From contig NC_092812.1 in assembly GCF_040954645.1 (NCBI RefSeq), positions 1,984,001 to 2,048,000 on the forward strand: DNA of 64,000 bases, in the 5' to 3' direction. This stretch comes from Diabrotica undecimpunctata. Lineage: Eukaryota; Arthropoda; Insecta; Coleoptera; Chrysomelidae. Made by a program: the position numbers and the translations under genes. This document shows positions 32,508-42,433 of this stretch, in pieces. The notes beneath the pieces were generated by a model, which saw nothing but the letters and a program-made list of their open reading frames with translations, searched no databases and had not been told where the DNA came from. How positions within the stretch are numbered: position 1 is the first letter of the stretch; every line of letters begins with the position of its first letter.

Positions 32508-35500
32508 TTATTCAATCTCTTCATGATATTGAAAAATGTCGTTGATATGAAATATGCCTCTTAGTCTGTTCTCTGCATCTATTAACACATAACTATTTAG
32601 TCCATTCTGATTTTCAATTGTATATGGACCTTCAAACATTGGTTGTAATTTCTTACAACGGTTTTCTTTAACATTACTTTTTCTAAGTGAACGAATTAAC
32701 ACTAGGTCTCCTTTTTGAAATGTGATTGGTTTTTTTATATTTCGATTTTGTCTTCTGATATATTTTTCAGCTTTCCTCCTAATTCGGTTATTCACTTTCT
32801 GCATTACTTGTTCTAACATATCCTGATTATATTCACTAATCCACTTTCTGTTTCCTATATGGCCAAACATTAAATATTCTGGTACTTCCTCTGTATTCAA
32901 ATTATGTGTATTATTTAAAAAATACTCTACTTGTGGTATATGTTGCTGCCAAGTTTCGTGTTGATTTTGGCACAGTATCCTTAAATATTTTATAACTTCT
33001 TTAATATATCTTTCTGCAGGATTTGCCTGAGGATGTCTGATACTTGTAAAATGAATGTTGATTCCCTTTTTCTCACAAAATGTCCGAAATTTTTGGTTGT
33101 TAAAATATGTAGCATTATCTATTATGCAATTTCTAAATGGTCCTATTTCTTCGAAAAATTGATTAATATATAATTTTAATGTTTTAACATTTGTTCTAGA
33201 GCAGGGATATAGTTTAATAAATTTTGTATATAAATCAACTATCACTAGTATATGCTTTTTTTCTGTTGGACTGAGAACTAAATTTGAAATAAAATCCATG
33301 GAAACTGTATTGAGTTTTTCATATACAACATTAGATTTATATGTGTTCTGGTTTTTGAAATTCTTTTCTTTGTTTAGTTGACATATTGGGCATTGGGTAG
33401 TAATTTCCTTTGCTATACTTATGTCATTCTTTGCAAAATAATTGTTCCTAAATAGCATCCATAGCTTTCTTGAACCAATATGCATATAATTGTTATGTAA
33501 ATTTTTCAATATTTTCTTTGCTAAAGTTCTAGTTATTACATATACTTCTATGCCATTTATTATTTTATAATAAACTCCATCTTTCCTAAGGACTTTTTGT
33601 TTTTCACTCAAATTGATCTGATCTCTTATAATTTCTTCTTTAGAATATAATCCAGTACTTTCTACTAATTGATTTAATCCAATTTTTATTGTTCGCTGCC
33701 CTTTTTGTGGTGTATTTTCTAACCTTGATAAAGCATCTGCCACTATATTGGATTTTCCAGAAATGTATTTGATTTCAAAGCAGTATTCACTAAGTATTAG
33801 ACTCCACCGATGTATTCTACTGTTTCCATATTTGTTATTTAATATAGACGTTAAAGCTTGGTGATCTGTTTCTATTGTAAATTCATTACCCAACAAATAA
33901 AATCTTAATTTTGTGACACAGTGTATTATACTTGCTAGTTCTAATTCTGAAACTGAGTAACCCTTTTCATGTGGCTTTGTAATTCTTGAAATGAATTGTA
34001 TTGGGTATTCGACCCCATCATGTATTTGTAATAATACCCCTGATAATCTCTCTATTGATGCATCTGTTCTTAATATGAATGGCTGTGTGTAGTCAGGATA
34101 GTATATTTTCAAATTTGACAGAAAAATGTTTTTAATTTCTTGGAATGCTAGTTCTCTTCTCTGATCCCATCTCCATTTTACACCTTTTCTCAGTAGTTCA
34201 AGTAATGGAATTTCTTTTATACTTAGATCTGGTATCATCCTTTTATAATAATTAATTATTCCAATAAATCCTCTTAAAGTTCTTAAATTGTGTGGTGTTT
34301 TATATTCCTGAATGACTTGTGTCCGTTCTGGATCCATTTCGATTCCCTTAGTGTTAAGTTTATAACCTAGATATATGACTTCTTTTTGAAAAAATGTACA
34401 TTTTTCTTGATGTATTTTTAGTCCAACTTTGTCTAATCTATTTATTATAATTTTTAGGTGTTTCTCATGATCTTCAGCCGTTTTAGAAAAAATTAATATA
34501 TCATCAATGTAGTGAATTACAAAATGTTCATATTGATCCAAAATATCATGAAGACATCTACATAGAGCACTGCAAGATGATTGAAGTCCAAATGGTACTA
34601 TTTTGAATTGATATACTACTCCATATATCTGAAATCCTGTATACTGTCTACTTTTTCTTTCTAGAGGTATTAACCAAAAGCTATGCTGTAAATCAATTTT
34701 AGTGAAAAATGACATTCCTGTAATTCTTCCTAATATTCCATCTATACTCATTGGTGCTTCAAATTGCTTTTCAGTAATCTTGTTCTTATTCCTTGCATCC
34801 AAACATAACCTGATTTCACCTGATCTTTTTCGTACTACTACTATGGGGTTAATAAAACGTGTGTCTGCTTTCTCAATGATCCCATCTTCTAACATATTAT
34901 TAATTGTTTTGTTTACTTCTTCTCTGTATTTATATGGTATTGGGTATGATTTTGTTTTAAAATCTTTTTCTTCTTTAACTTTTATACTATGGATATAATT
35001 TTGTGCAATTCTATTTTCTTTATTGACAAGTCCCTTGTGTTGCTGCAATATGGAAATGACTATTGATTTATATTCTTCAGGGCAATTTAAAACTTTCATT
35101 ATATCTTCTTCTTTACAAATAAAATTATTCTTCATTATGTACTCATTATTCCTTGCTTCCAATTTTACGCACTCCGCCTCGTAGGCATCCATCTGCTTAA
35201 AATTTCCATTCCTTAAATATTCACTACAATAATTATTCTTTACATTCTTCTGGGACATTTCCCTATCATCAAAATACATTTCTTCTTCATAAACATCATT
35301 ATTTTCTTTTAATAATATCCTATCAACTCTTATTCCTTCTTCTACCTCATCTTTCTGCATAAATTTAATTATTTGCCCTTCCAAAGTTACCATTTTTTTT
35401 TCAAAATCTATCTTTACTTTCTTCTTTTCCAATTCATCATTTCCCATTAATATATCAACACATAAATCCTTGACAATAAATCCTTGCATATTAATTTCTT

Positions 35501-35805
35501 TATTAAGAATATTAATTTTAAAATTGGCTAGTTTATCAATTTCACCCAACTTCTTATTATTTGCACCAACAATTTTAATTTTTGGAATCTTTATTATATC
35601 TGATAATTTTAATGTATTAAAAATAAAATTCTCCGAGACTAAAGTACTTTCTGAACCAGTATCTATCATAATCTTAATCATTTTATTTTTGGCCAAAGCA
35701 TTTATATAAATTAAATTAATAGATTCAATAATTTTATCTTCATCTAAAGAAATAAATTCAGAAGGTTTTTCATAATAGCAATGGCCTAACTTGTAATTCA
35801 GAAAG
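32508..35805 (-). CDS. Gypsy Pol: protease, RT, RNase H, integrase
   Basis: Uninterrupted pol frame, readable upstream to the Gag stop; 1062 codons from the first usual start at 35696. Protease DTGSESTLVS (about 12-21); RT with IRLCLDARNKNK and YIDDILIF (about 396-403); RNase H with LRTDASIERLSG (about 542-553) and ETDHQALTS; integrase with an HHCC finger (HNNYMHIG ... CPICQLNK, about 734-775), VSMDFIS (Asp), IIDNATYF (Asp) and NPAERYIKE (Glu). GDLVLIRSL is a Gypsy-type C-terminal block. All catalytic residues are present. The frame is -1 to Gag and overlaps its end. It makes and integrates the element cDNA. Likely functional or very recently so. Confidence 0.92.
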
Positions 35806-35806
35806 T

Positions 35807-37510
35807 TTACTGCACAAAATTTTGATTATTAGAATTGTCAGATTGTATCTGACCACTTGAATCTGATGTCCTATGTCTTTCCCTACTATGACTTCTACTC
35901 ACATTCTCCTGCCTTGTACTACTTCGTTCCCTGCCTTCGCAGCTTCTATTCCTTCGAACACAATTTACCTGTCTGTTATAGTTAGGTCGCTCTGTATTTT
36001 TTCTATTATTAATATCTTGTCTATTATTATTAGTACTGTTATTAAAATGTTGTCTATTATAATTAGTATTATTATTAAAATTTTGTCTATTACAACTAGT
36101 ATTATTATTAAAGTTCTGTCTATTTGGATTAGTGTTAGTATTATTAAAATTTTGTAAATTATCACCATACCTAGTATTATTGTTATATGATTTTCTATAT
36201 TGTTGATTATCATTTTTATTATATTGAAAGTTATTGTTGTTTTTTCTGTTGTTATTATTACTTGTCATATTGCCTCTTTGTATTCTTTGAATAAAATTAA
36301 TAAAACTATCTATTGTTTGAATATTTTGTACAGTTACGGTTTGCACAACATCAGCATCAAAATGTCTAGATACATTTAAGACTGTTTTATCCTCTCTAAG
36401 TGGTGGTTCTAAATATTTTGCAACTGTTATCAATTTCAATGCATAATCTACCATATTTGATTTTAAATTTTGATTATACTTTCCAAAATATAGAATTTCT
36501 CTAAACTTGGCTTGCTCTAATTCACCCCAATAATAATTTAAAAATTTATTTTCAAATGTTTGAAAATTATCTAAATAATTCTCAATACTAGCAAACCAAG
36601 TTGCTGCATTGTCATTTAATGTCATTCTAATATAATCTTTAATATCATTAATATTATTCACAAATCTTAATTTATGTTTTAAACTATTTATGTATACTCT
36701 AAGATGCAAATTTTTTATATTACCAGAGAATTTAATCCCAGTCTCATTTGTTAAATTTAAGTAAGGTCTCCCTATGTCTCTTATTTGTGAAATATCATCT
36801 ATTCTCTGTTCCACATTTCTTATTTGATTACAATTTATTTGGATATTTTGTTGTATATCGTCTAATTTTTCTTCTGTGTTTCTCCTGTCTTCGTTAATTT
36901 TTACTTCTAAGTTACATTTTTGCAACTCTATTTTCTGTTCTATTTCTATCTTATTATCTTGAATAATCCTCTTTACTTCTGTCCTCTCATTGTCTATCCT
37001 TTTCTTGTAGTCATTCCGTATACTTTTTATTTCATTTGCTACTTTTTTCTCTGCAGTTTCAAGTTTTTTATCCATTTGTTTTTCTATTTGCTTTACAATT
37101 TTATTATTATTATCTTCTATTTTCTTTTCTAATTTTCTATAATTCTCTTCCAATTTCTGTTCCATTTTTTTCATGTCCTCTTTGACTTCTTTTGAATTCT
37201 CTTCCATTTTTTTCGTATTCTCTTCCATTTTCTGTTCTATTTTTTTTATGTCTTCTTTGACTTCTTTTGAATTCTCTTCCATTTTTTTCGTATTCTCTTC
37301 CATTTTTTTCGTATTCTCTTCCATTGTCTTGTTCATCTGCATCATTAATGACATCAAAGCTGCCATATTGACATTTTCCTCTCTTTCTGGATTCATTTCT
37401 GCAGTATCTTGTGGAACTTGAACTAAACTCTCCTCTTGTATAGGTTGTGTTTCTACTTCCACATCTTCTTCATTCTTTTTGCTTCTTGTACCTTTCTTTC
37501 CTTGAGACAT
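35807..37510 (-). CDS. Gypsy Gag with long coiled-coil and Asn-rich tail
   Basis: 567 codons starting MSQGKKGTRSKKNEED. Residues about 50-240 form a highly charged coiled coil with repeated MEENTKKMEENSKEVKEDIK units; 250-410 hold the globular capsid-like region (RDIGRPYLNLTNETG, AATWFASIENYLD, FLNYYWGEL). The tail is Asn-rich (repeats of NRQNFNNNT) and ends in an Arg/Ser-rich stretch. There is no CCHC knuckle, so RNA binding may rely on the basic tail. It ends in a slippery site feeding Pol. Confidence 0.85.
   Translation of the reverse strand: MSQGKKGTRSKKNEEDVEVETQPIQEESLVQVPQDTAEMNPEREENVNMAALMSLMMQMNKTMEENTKKMEENTKKMEENSKEVKEDIKKIEQKMEENTKKMEENSKEVKEDMKKMEQKLEENYRKLEKKIEDNNNKIVKQIEKQMDKKLETAEKKVANEIKSIRNDYKKRIDNERTEVKRIIQDNKIEIEQKIELQKCNLEVKINEDRRNTEEKLDDIQQNIQINCNQIRNVEQRIDDISQIRDIGRPYLNLTNETGIKFSGNIKNLHLRVYINSLKHKLRFVNNINDIKDYIRMTLNDNAATWFASIENYLDNFQTFENKFLNYYWGELEQAKFREILYFGKYNQNLKSNMVDYALKLITVAKYLEPPLREDKTVLNVSRHFDADVVQTVTVQNIQTIDSFINFIQRIQRGNMTSNNNNRKNNNNFQYNKNDNQQYRKSYNNNTRYGDNLQNFNNTNTNPNRQNFNNNTSCNRQNFNNNTNYNRQHFNNSTNNNRQDINNRKNTERPNYNRQVNCVRRNRSCEGRERSSTRQENVSRSHSRERHRTSDSSGQIQSDNSNNQNFVQ
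35816..35822 (-). promoter_or_regulatory. Predicted -1 frameshift site (A AAT TTT)
   Basis: In Gag phase the last codons read CAA AAT TTT GTG CAG TAA. The heptamer A AAT TTT fits X XXY YYZ, and the Pol frame is open in -1 phase through this point. It lies only nine bases before the Gag stop. Confidence 0.6.
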
Positions 37511-37633
37511 TTTGAGACTTTACTTGTTCAAATATAATTAAAATTAAAATCTATAATTTTTTTTTTTTCTAATGAAAATTAATTTAATTATATGAGAGCA
37601 CTTATCTTTCCAAACTAATTCTTTTAAATAGAG

Positions 37634-37652
37634 AGCCCCACGTTGGGCGCCA
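37634..37652 (-). other. Gypsy primer-binding site, tRNA-Lys type
   Basis: Just inside the 5' (right) LTR, three bases from its end, the minus strand reads TGGCGCCCAACGTGGGGC, the well-known complement of the 3' end of tRNA-Lys1,2. Confidence 0.85.
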
Positions 37653-37655
37653 AAT

Positions 37656-39100
37656 TGTTATGATGTGTTTTTTGTTTGAATGATGAGCAATGAGTATTTT
37701 TAATAATATAATATATAGGGTTTTTATCGCGGTTCTCAAAGAATTAGCTTGTAAGTACTTTTTTAAATTATCTTTATTATAACTATTATGAAACACACAT
37801 ATATATCTAACCTAGCCAATGTAAATTTAAAATAAACTATCTTTAAATTGATACTCTTATAAAACTAATTAAATTATATAGACAATGTTAAATTTAAACA
37901 AACTATCTTCAAAATTGAAATTGTTATAACACTAACTAAATTATATTAACAAAATTTTGTACCTTTCTTTCACTGAATGCCTAAATGAACTGTTTTCCAC
38001 TATATAGATTCTAATCACCACTGAATGTCTTCGTACTTCGGTTATCCTTGTTTTTGTGAAATTACTTTTTCCAATTATCAGCTTCTACCAATTTAAGATA
38101 TAGTTTTCTTCACCAGCATTTATACACCACCAACAAACAGCATTTATATTTATTCTTTTCAATATACCAATATCCAATTATTATAAGTTGATTTATACTA
38201 ATCTCCAACCATAATATAATTTAATTTCTTCCAATATACTTTTTTTAATCTTCAATAATTATTTGTGTATAATTATAAATATGCATTAAATTATATGCAT
38301 AATTTTTAATCTTCATTTAACTCACTATATTAAACAATTTGACTATTTGTACCTGATTCACTGACTCCAACTAACTTTATATTTCTTACTAAACTTTTCT
38401 GACTGACTTCTTGAAAATTCTGAACAATTTACTTCACTATTCACTAACTAAATGTGTCTAGGTACTAACTTTCATAATAAACTGGCCTGACTTCTGACTA
38501 AAAACTTCTAAAACTGCCATCTTGAATCCAAATCACGGGTATTTATATCTTTTGGATATTCCAGAACCATCTGGTAAGAGATCATGTTCCAATTTGTTCT
38601 ATTAACTTCTATATAGATGTTCTCGAAAAAAATATTTTTTCGATCCACCGCCATAATCATTATATCGAGAATGTTCGACTGTAAACAATGGTCATCTCCG
38701 CTGATCCAGAGAATTCCATTCTTTTCTATTAATAATTTTGTTTACATTTAGGCTTTTCAGATCAGAATAAACATTCAAATTAGTAACTAACACTCTAATT
38801 TAATAAAATACACATTTCAAACAATATAACCCCACTTATATTCGTAAAATTCTTAAAATGACACTTAGGAATGGAGGGTATAGTGTGTTGCCTAGTCACA
38901 TGGCTCACTTAAAAATATCTACAAAATCATAACTACTAAAATACAACTTTTTACAATTATTATATGCTAATTTCTTAAAATGCCCTCACATAAATAATTT
39001 TTATAAAATTCTCTAGTATATAACTTATTTAAAACAACCAAATATCTAATATTATGTAGTATATAACTTATAAATTATTTTCTATAAACCCTAATCGTAT

Positions 39101-39102
<2 letters not shown>
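37656..39102 (-). repeat. Gypsy 5' LTR
   Basis: 1447 bp, matching the left LTR with one difference seen. Drives the minus-strand genes. Confidence 0.92.

Positions 39103-39179
<77 letters not shown>
39103..39179. repeat. (TA)n tract right of the Gypsy element
   Basis: About 77 bp. Read on the minus strand it follows the polymerase codons FMKIKLEAT, so the array lies inside the old coding sequence. Confidence 0.95.
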
Positions 39180-39180
<1 letters not shown>

Positions 39181-39182
<2 letters not shown>

Positions 39183-39795
39183 GTGTGGCTTCCAATTTTA
39201 TTTTCATAAAATTTGTTATATAACTTTTAAACAAGTAACAAGATGTCTGTTCAAAGTGATGTACCTCAAAAATATCGATTACAATGTATCCTTTCTCTAA
39301 GGCTTGCTTCATCTCGATCGTTGTCCAAACCCCTGAAAACATTCTTTCTCTATCGGTGTGAGTGCACATTGGAGGCATGGTTTCTGCACATAGTTTACAG
39401 AGGGGAAATGATAATTTACCACCCCGTAGAGGTTGTACAGGATGATACAAATGTCTTGGTGGTAGTACGGTACAATGAATGAATCCAAACCATAAGGAGT
39501 CATAAGTACTAGGCTTGTATATTTTAATAGGATGACCCACAGGATAAGTGTCGTAGTATTGGACAGTGGGGTAAAGAGAGACAACATCTATATACCTAAG
39601 TTTTCTGCCTAATACCTGTAATTTTGTAGCATTAGTTCTACTACCATAAAAACTATCACGTGGTTGTAGAGGCTTCACCATTTGTTCAACCTTTTTGTAG
39701 TCTACGGAATTGATCTAATCTAGTTCCCACATCTCCACCAGATTGTACCCGGAATCCCGTATCTTTTGCAATCGTCCTAGCGTTTTCTCATAGGA
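39181..39795 (-). pseudogene. Protein-primed DNA polymerase B, central part
   Basis: Reads leftward from 39795: YEKTLGRLQKIRDSGYN and VEMWELD, then a TAG, then DSFYGSRTNATKL, IDVVSLYPTVQYYDTYPVG (motif A with the D-x2-SLYP core), CTVLPPRHLYHP and FSGVWTTIEMKQALEKGYIV. These are the TP/linker-side and palm motifs of Polinton/adintovirus/bidnavirus-type polymerases. The sequence runs into the TA tract at 39179 and resumes beyond the Gypsy element at 30415. On the N-terminal side it is cut off abruptly at about 39795, where the palindrome arm begins; the exonuclease domain is missing. Confidence 0.8.
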
Positions 39796-40024
39796 TCCTG
39801 GACACATATTTAAAAAGCGTGGAAAACGGAAAGTCTACCTTGGACAGTGGAGTCCTGTGGTGGACATTTAAGTCAACCTTGGACGAAAATTCAATACAAA
39901 TTAAATGGGTCAATTCTCTGTTAGACATGATAAAGTCTAGCTTGGACTGAGCTATTCTAAATAAAATTCCAATGATGACCACATTCAAAAAGGGTTTTTT
40001 GTTATGAAATAAAATACCAAAGTG

Positions 40025-40846
40025 TTACGATAATAGATCTAACAATTTTAAAATAGTCTCTGTTTGCAGTTCGGCCTTTTTATTTAAACCTAAATTCATT
40101 AGTTCAGCAATTATGTTACGTTTTTTAACCATTTTTTCTTTGTATGATTTTCGTATCGCCATCCCACGTTCAGTTGTGTAAAATTTTCTTCTCTTTTCAT
40201 TGGCTTCATCTTTGTTTCTAATACCTTTCTCACCTCTTTCACACTTGCAGGTTGATTTTACGTGTAGTTCATGCTCTGACGTATACTTTTCTAAATTGTT
40301 AACGCCTCTGCTAGATAGGGTAGAAATTTCATTACGTATACCTGCACAGAACTTTCCTCTCGAATGCAACCATTCTGATTTAAATACTCTTGTCTCGTAA
40401 TGGGAGTGAGGTTTACCCAAAAGTCCATCACCATCTCGAAAAAGGGGTTTGTGACCATCAGCACAGGCAATGTATCTCAAAACACCAACACAATGACCCA
40501 AACAAATAATTTTTCTAAATGTAGTTTTTGGATGTAGTCTTTTCCCTGCGCGTTGTATTTTCTTCTTGTAAGCCAACATTGTAGATCCACCTGAAAAGTG
40601 AATTAATGCATGGAGGTTTTCGTGTGCAGTACTTTCGTCGTCTGCTACTAAATGACATCGGCAAATGGAATACCATTTTACAATAGGAGCACATACTAGA
40701 AGAGAAAAGTCACTGTGATTTAAGAGTAAATGATACCATTCCCTTGGAGACTCTTCGTAATCCGTTGTCATATCCTCTGGCGAAAGAGCATTAATTTCGT
40801 TGACACTTAAAAGAGCCAGATAGTAACTTTTTGACAAAATAGACAT
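40025..40846 (-). CDS. Cys/His-rich protein, possibly densovirus/bidnavirus NS3-like
   Basis: Intact 273-codon frame starting MSILSKSYYLALLSVNEINA, about 270 bp from the palindrome centre. Cys/His clusters: WYSICRCHLVADDESTAHEN with later HALIHF, then ICLGHCVGVLRYIACADGH, then HELHVKSTCKCERG, suggesting zinc binding. The C-terminal part is basic (KDEANEKRRKFYTTERG). Densoviruses place a Cys-rich NS3 as the first gene after the terminal repeat, and bidnaviruses carry a homologue; position and composition fit, but I cannot align it here. Alternatives: an uncharacterised gene of a Polinton-like element. The open frame of this arm against the decay of its twin is notable. Confidence 0.45.
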   Translation of the reverse strand: MSILSKSYYLALLSVNEINALSPEDMTTDYEESPREWYHLLLNHSDFSLLVCAPIVKWYSICRCHLVADDESTAHENLHALIHFSGGSTMLAYKKKIQRAGKRLHPKTTFRKIICLGHCVGVLRYIACADGHKPLFRDGDGLLGKPHSHYETRVFKSEWLHSRGKFCAGIRNEISTLSSRGVNNLEKYTSEHELHVKSTCKCERGEKGIRNKDEANEKRRKFYTTERGMAIRKSYKEKMVKKRNIIAELMNLGLNKKAELQTETILKLLDLLS

Positions 40847-41035
40847 ATTTTAACTGAATGCTTAAGAACAAAGAACTGAACGTTCAAAACTGTCTCACTA
40901 GACTAAAAGAGTCCTTACGAAGTCGTTAAATTTACCTGCCACTACAGCTTCCCCCACCCTAATTGATTATTTCACGCGTGCGCTATTAACACGGTCAAAG
41001 TGTGCCTTACGATGGTTAAGTATGGATGTATTAGG

Positions 41036-41195
41036 TTAGGTGGCGTCACGTCACGTCACGTCAAGAAGTCGCGTTTTAACGTCAAAACGTCACACGTCAC
41101 GTTAAGACGTCACTTTTGACGTTAAAACATGACTACTTGACGTGACGTGACTTGTGACGTTTTGACGTCACTGCGATGTGTCGAGTCGCTTTTCA
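41036..41195. repeat. Palindrome centre rich in ACGTCA/TGACGT
   Basis: More than ten copies of CGTCA/TGACG in both orientations, for example GGCGTCACGTCACGTCACGT and its mirror TTGACGTGACGTGACTTGTG. Several nested hairpins can form. It could be a fossil terminal hairpin or origin, or the core of a fold-back element. Confidence 0.65.
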
Positions 41196-41389
41196 GACAC
41201 CACCTAACCTCATACATTAACCATCGTAAGGCACATTTTGACCGTGTTAATAGCGCATGCGTGAAATAATCAAGTAGGGTGGGGAAAGCTATAGTAGCAG
41301 GTAAATTTAACGACTTCGTAAGGACTCTTTTAGTCTAGTGAGACAGTTTTGAGAGTTCAGTTCTTTGTTCTTAAGCATTTAGTTAAAAT

Positions 41390-42180
41390 ATGTCTATTTT
41401 GTCAAAAAGTGACTATCTGGCTCTTTTAAGTGGCAGAGGATATCGCAAAGGATTACGAAGAGTCACCAAGAAAATGGTATCAATTACTCTTAAATGAGAA
41501 TGACTTTTCTCTTCTAGTATGTGCTCCTAATGTAAAATGGTATTCCATTTGCCGATGTCATTTAGTAGCAGACGACGAAAGTACTGCACACGAACACCTC
41601 TATCCATTAATTCACTTTATAGGTGGATCTACAATGTTGGCTTACAAGAAGAAAATACAACGTGCAGGGAAAAGACTACATCCAAAAACTACATTTAGAA
41701 AAATTGTTTGTTTGGATCATTGTGTTGGTGTTTTGAGATACACTGCCTGTGCTGATGGTCACAAACCCCTTCTTCGAGATGGTGATGGACTTTTGGGTAA
41801 ACGTCACTCCCATTACGAGAGAAGGGTATTTAAATCAGAATGATTGCATTCGAGAGGAAAGTTCTGTGCAGGTATACGTAATGAAATTTCTACCCTAGCG
41901 AGCAGAGGCGTGAAATTTCTACCCTACATCAGAGCATGAACTACACGTAAACTCAACCTGCAAGTGTGAAAGAGGTGAGGAAGGTATTAGAAACACAGAT
42001 GAAGCCAATGAAAAGAGAAGAAAATTTTACAAAACTGAACGTGGGATGGCGATACAAAAATCATACAAAGAAAAAATGGTTAAAAAACGTAACATAATTG
42101 CTGAACTAATGAATTTATGTTTAAATAAAAAGGCCGAACTGCAAAGAGAAACTATTTTAAAATTGTTAGATCTATTATAA
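41390..42180 (+). pseudogene. Right-arm copy of the NS3-like gene, decayed
   Basis: Same gene as 40025-40846 in mirror orientation. It starts MSILSKSDYLALLS, then a deletion and frameshift, then reads cleanly through WYSICRCHLVADDESTAHEH and ACADGHKPLLRDGDGLLG to a stop at 41841-41843. Beyond that a frameshift and further stops break the tail, which is still recognisable to about 42180. It lacks several N-terminal residues present in the left copy. Confidence 0.8.
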
Positions 42181-42433
42181 TTTTTTAATAAACAATACGT
42201 AACATTTTGGTATTTTATTCCATAACAAAAAAACCCTTTTTGAATGTGGTCATCATTGGAATTTTATTTAGAATAGCTCAGTCCAAGCTAGACTTTATCA
42301 TGTCTAACAGAGAATTGACCCATTTAATTTGTATTGAATTTTCGTCCAAGGTTGACTTAAATGTCCACCACAGGACTCCACTCTCCAAGGTAGACTTTCC
42401 GTTTTCCATGCTTTTTAAATGTGTGTACAGGAT

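Larger units (their letters stand above)
30492..39102 (-). mobile_element. Gypsy (Ty3) LTR retrotransposon, near-intact and recent
   Basis: 8.6 kb element reading leftward. Two 1447-bp LTRs (30492-31938 and 37656-39102), TG...CA, same length; only one difference was noticed by eye (AAAAAATGG against AAACAATGG). A 4-bp ATAT duplication (30488-30491, 39103-39106) cannot be separated from the TA tract it sits in. A Lys-tRNA primer site adjoins the right LTR. Gag and pol are both open with a -1 frame relation; there is no env. Such LTR identity points to a very recent insertion. Confidence 0.92.
39795..42433. repeat. 2.6-kb imperfect palindrome with ~1.3 kb arms
   Basis: Left arm 39795-41100 and right arm about 41130-42433 are inverted copies. 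Landmarks match in mirror order: ATCCTG.ACACA.ATTTAAAAAGC, GGAAAGTCTACCTTGGA, the Cys/His gene, GACTAAAAGAGTCCTTACGA, CACACTTTGACCGTG and ACCTAACCT. The arms differ by many substitutions and small indels, so they are not an assembly mirror. The symmetry centre is near 41114. Each arm carries one copy of the same gene, pointing away from the centre. Confidence 0.9.

Noticed and set aside
35873..37421. Plus-strand ORFs opposite Gypsy gag with repeated FEFSSIFFVFSS
   Set aside because: Mirror translations of the coiled-coil repeat in the real minus-strand Gag.
30492..39102. Gypsy LTR pair as a segmental duplication
   Set aside because: Position flanking gag-pol, TG...CA ends, primer site and duplication show they are LTRs.
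39795..42433. Palindrome as a simple assembly mirror
   Set aside because: The arms differ by many substitutions, indels and gene-breaking changes, so they are real diverged copies.
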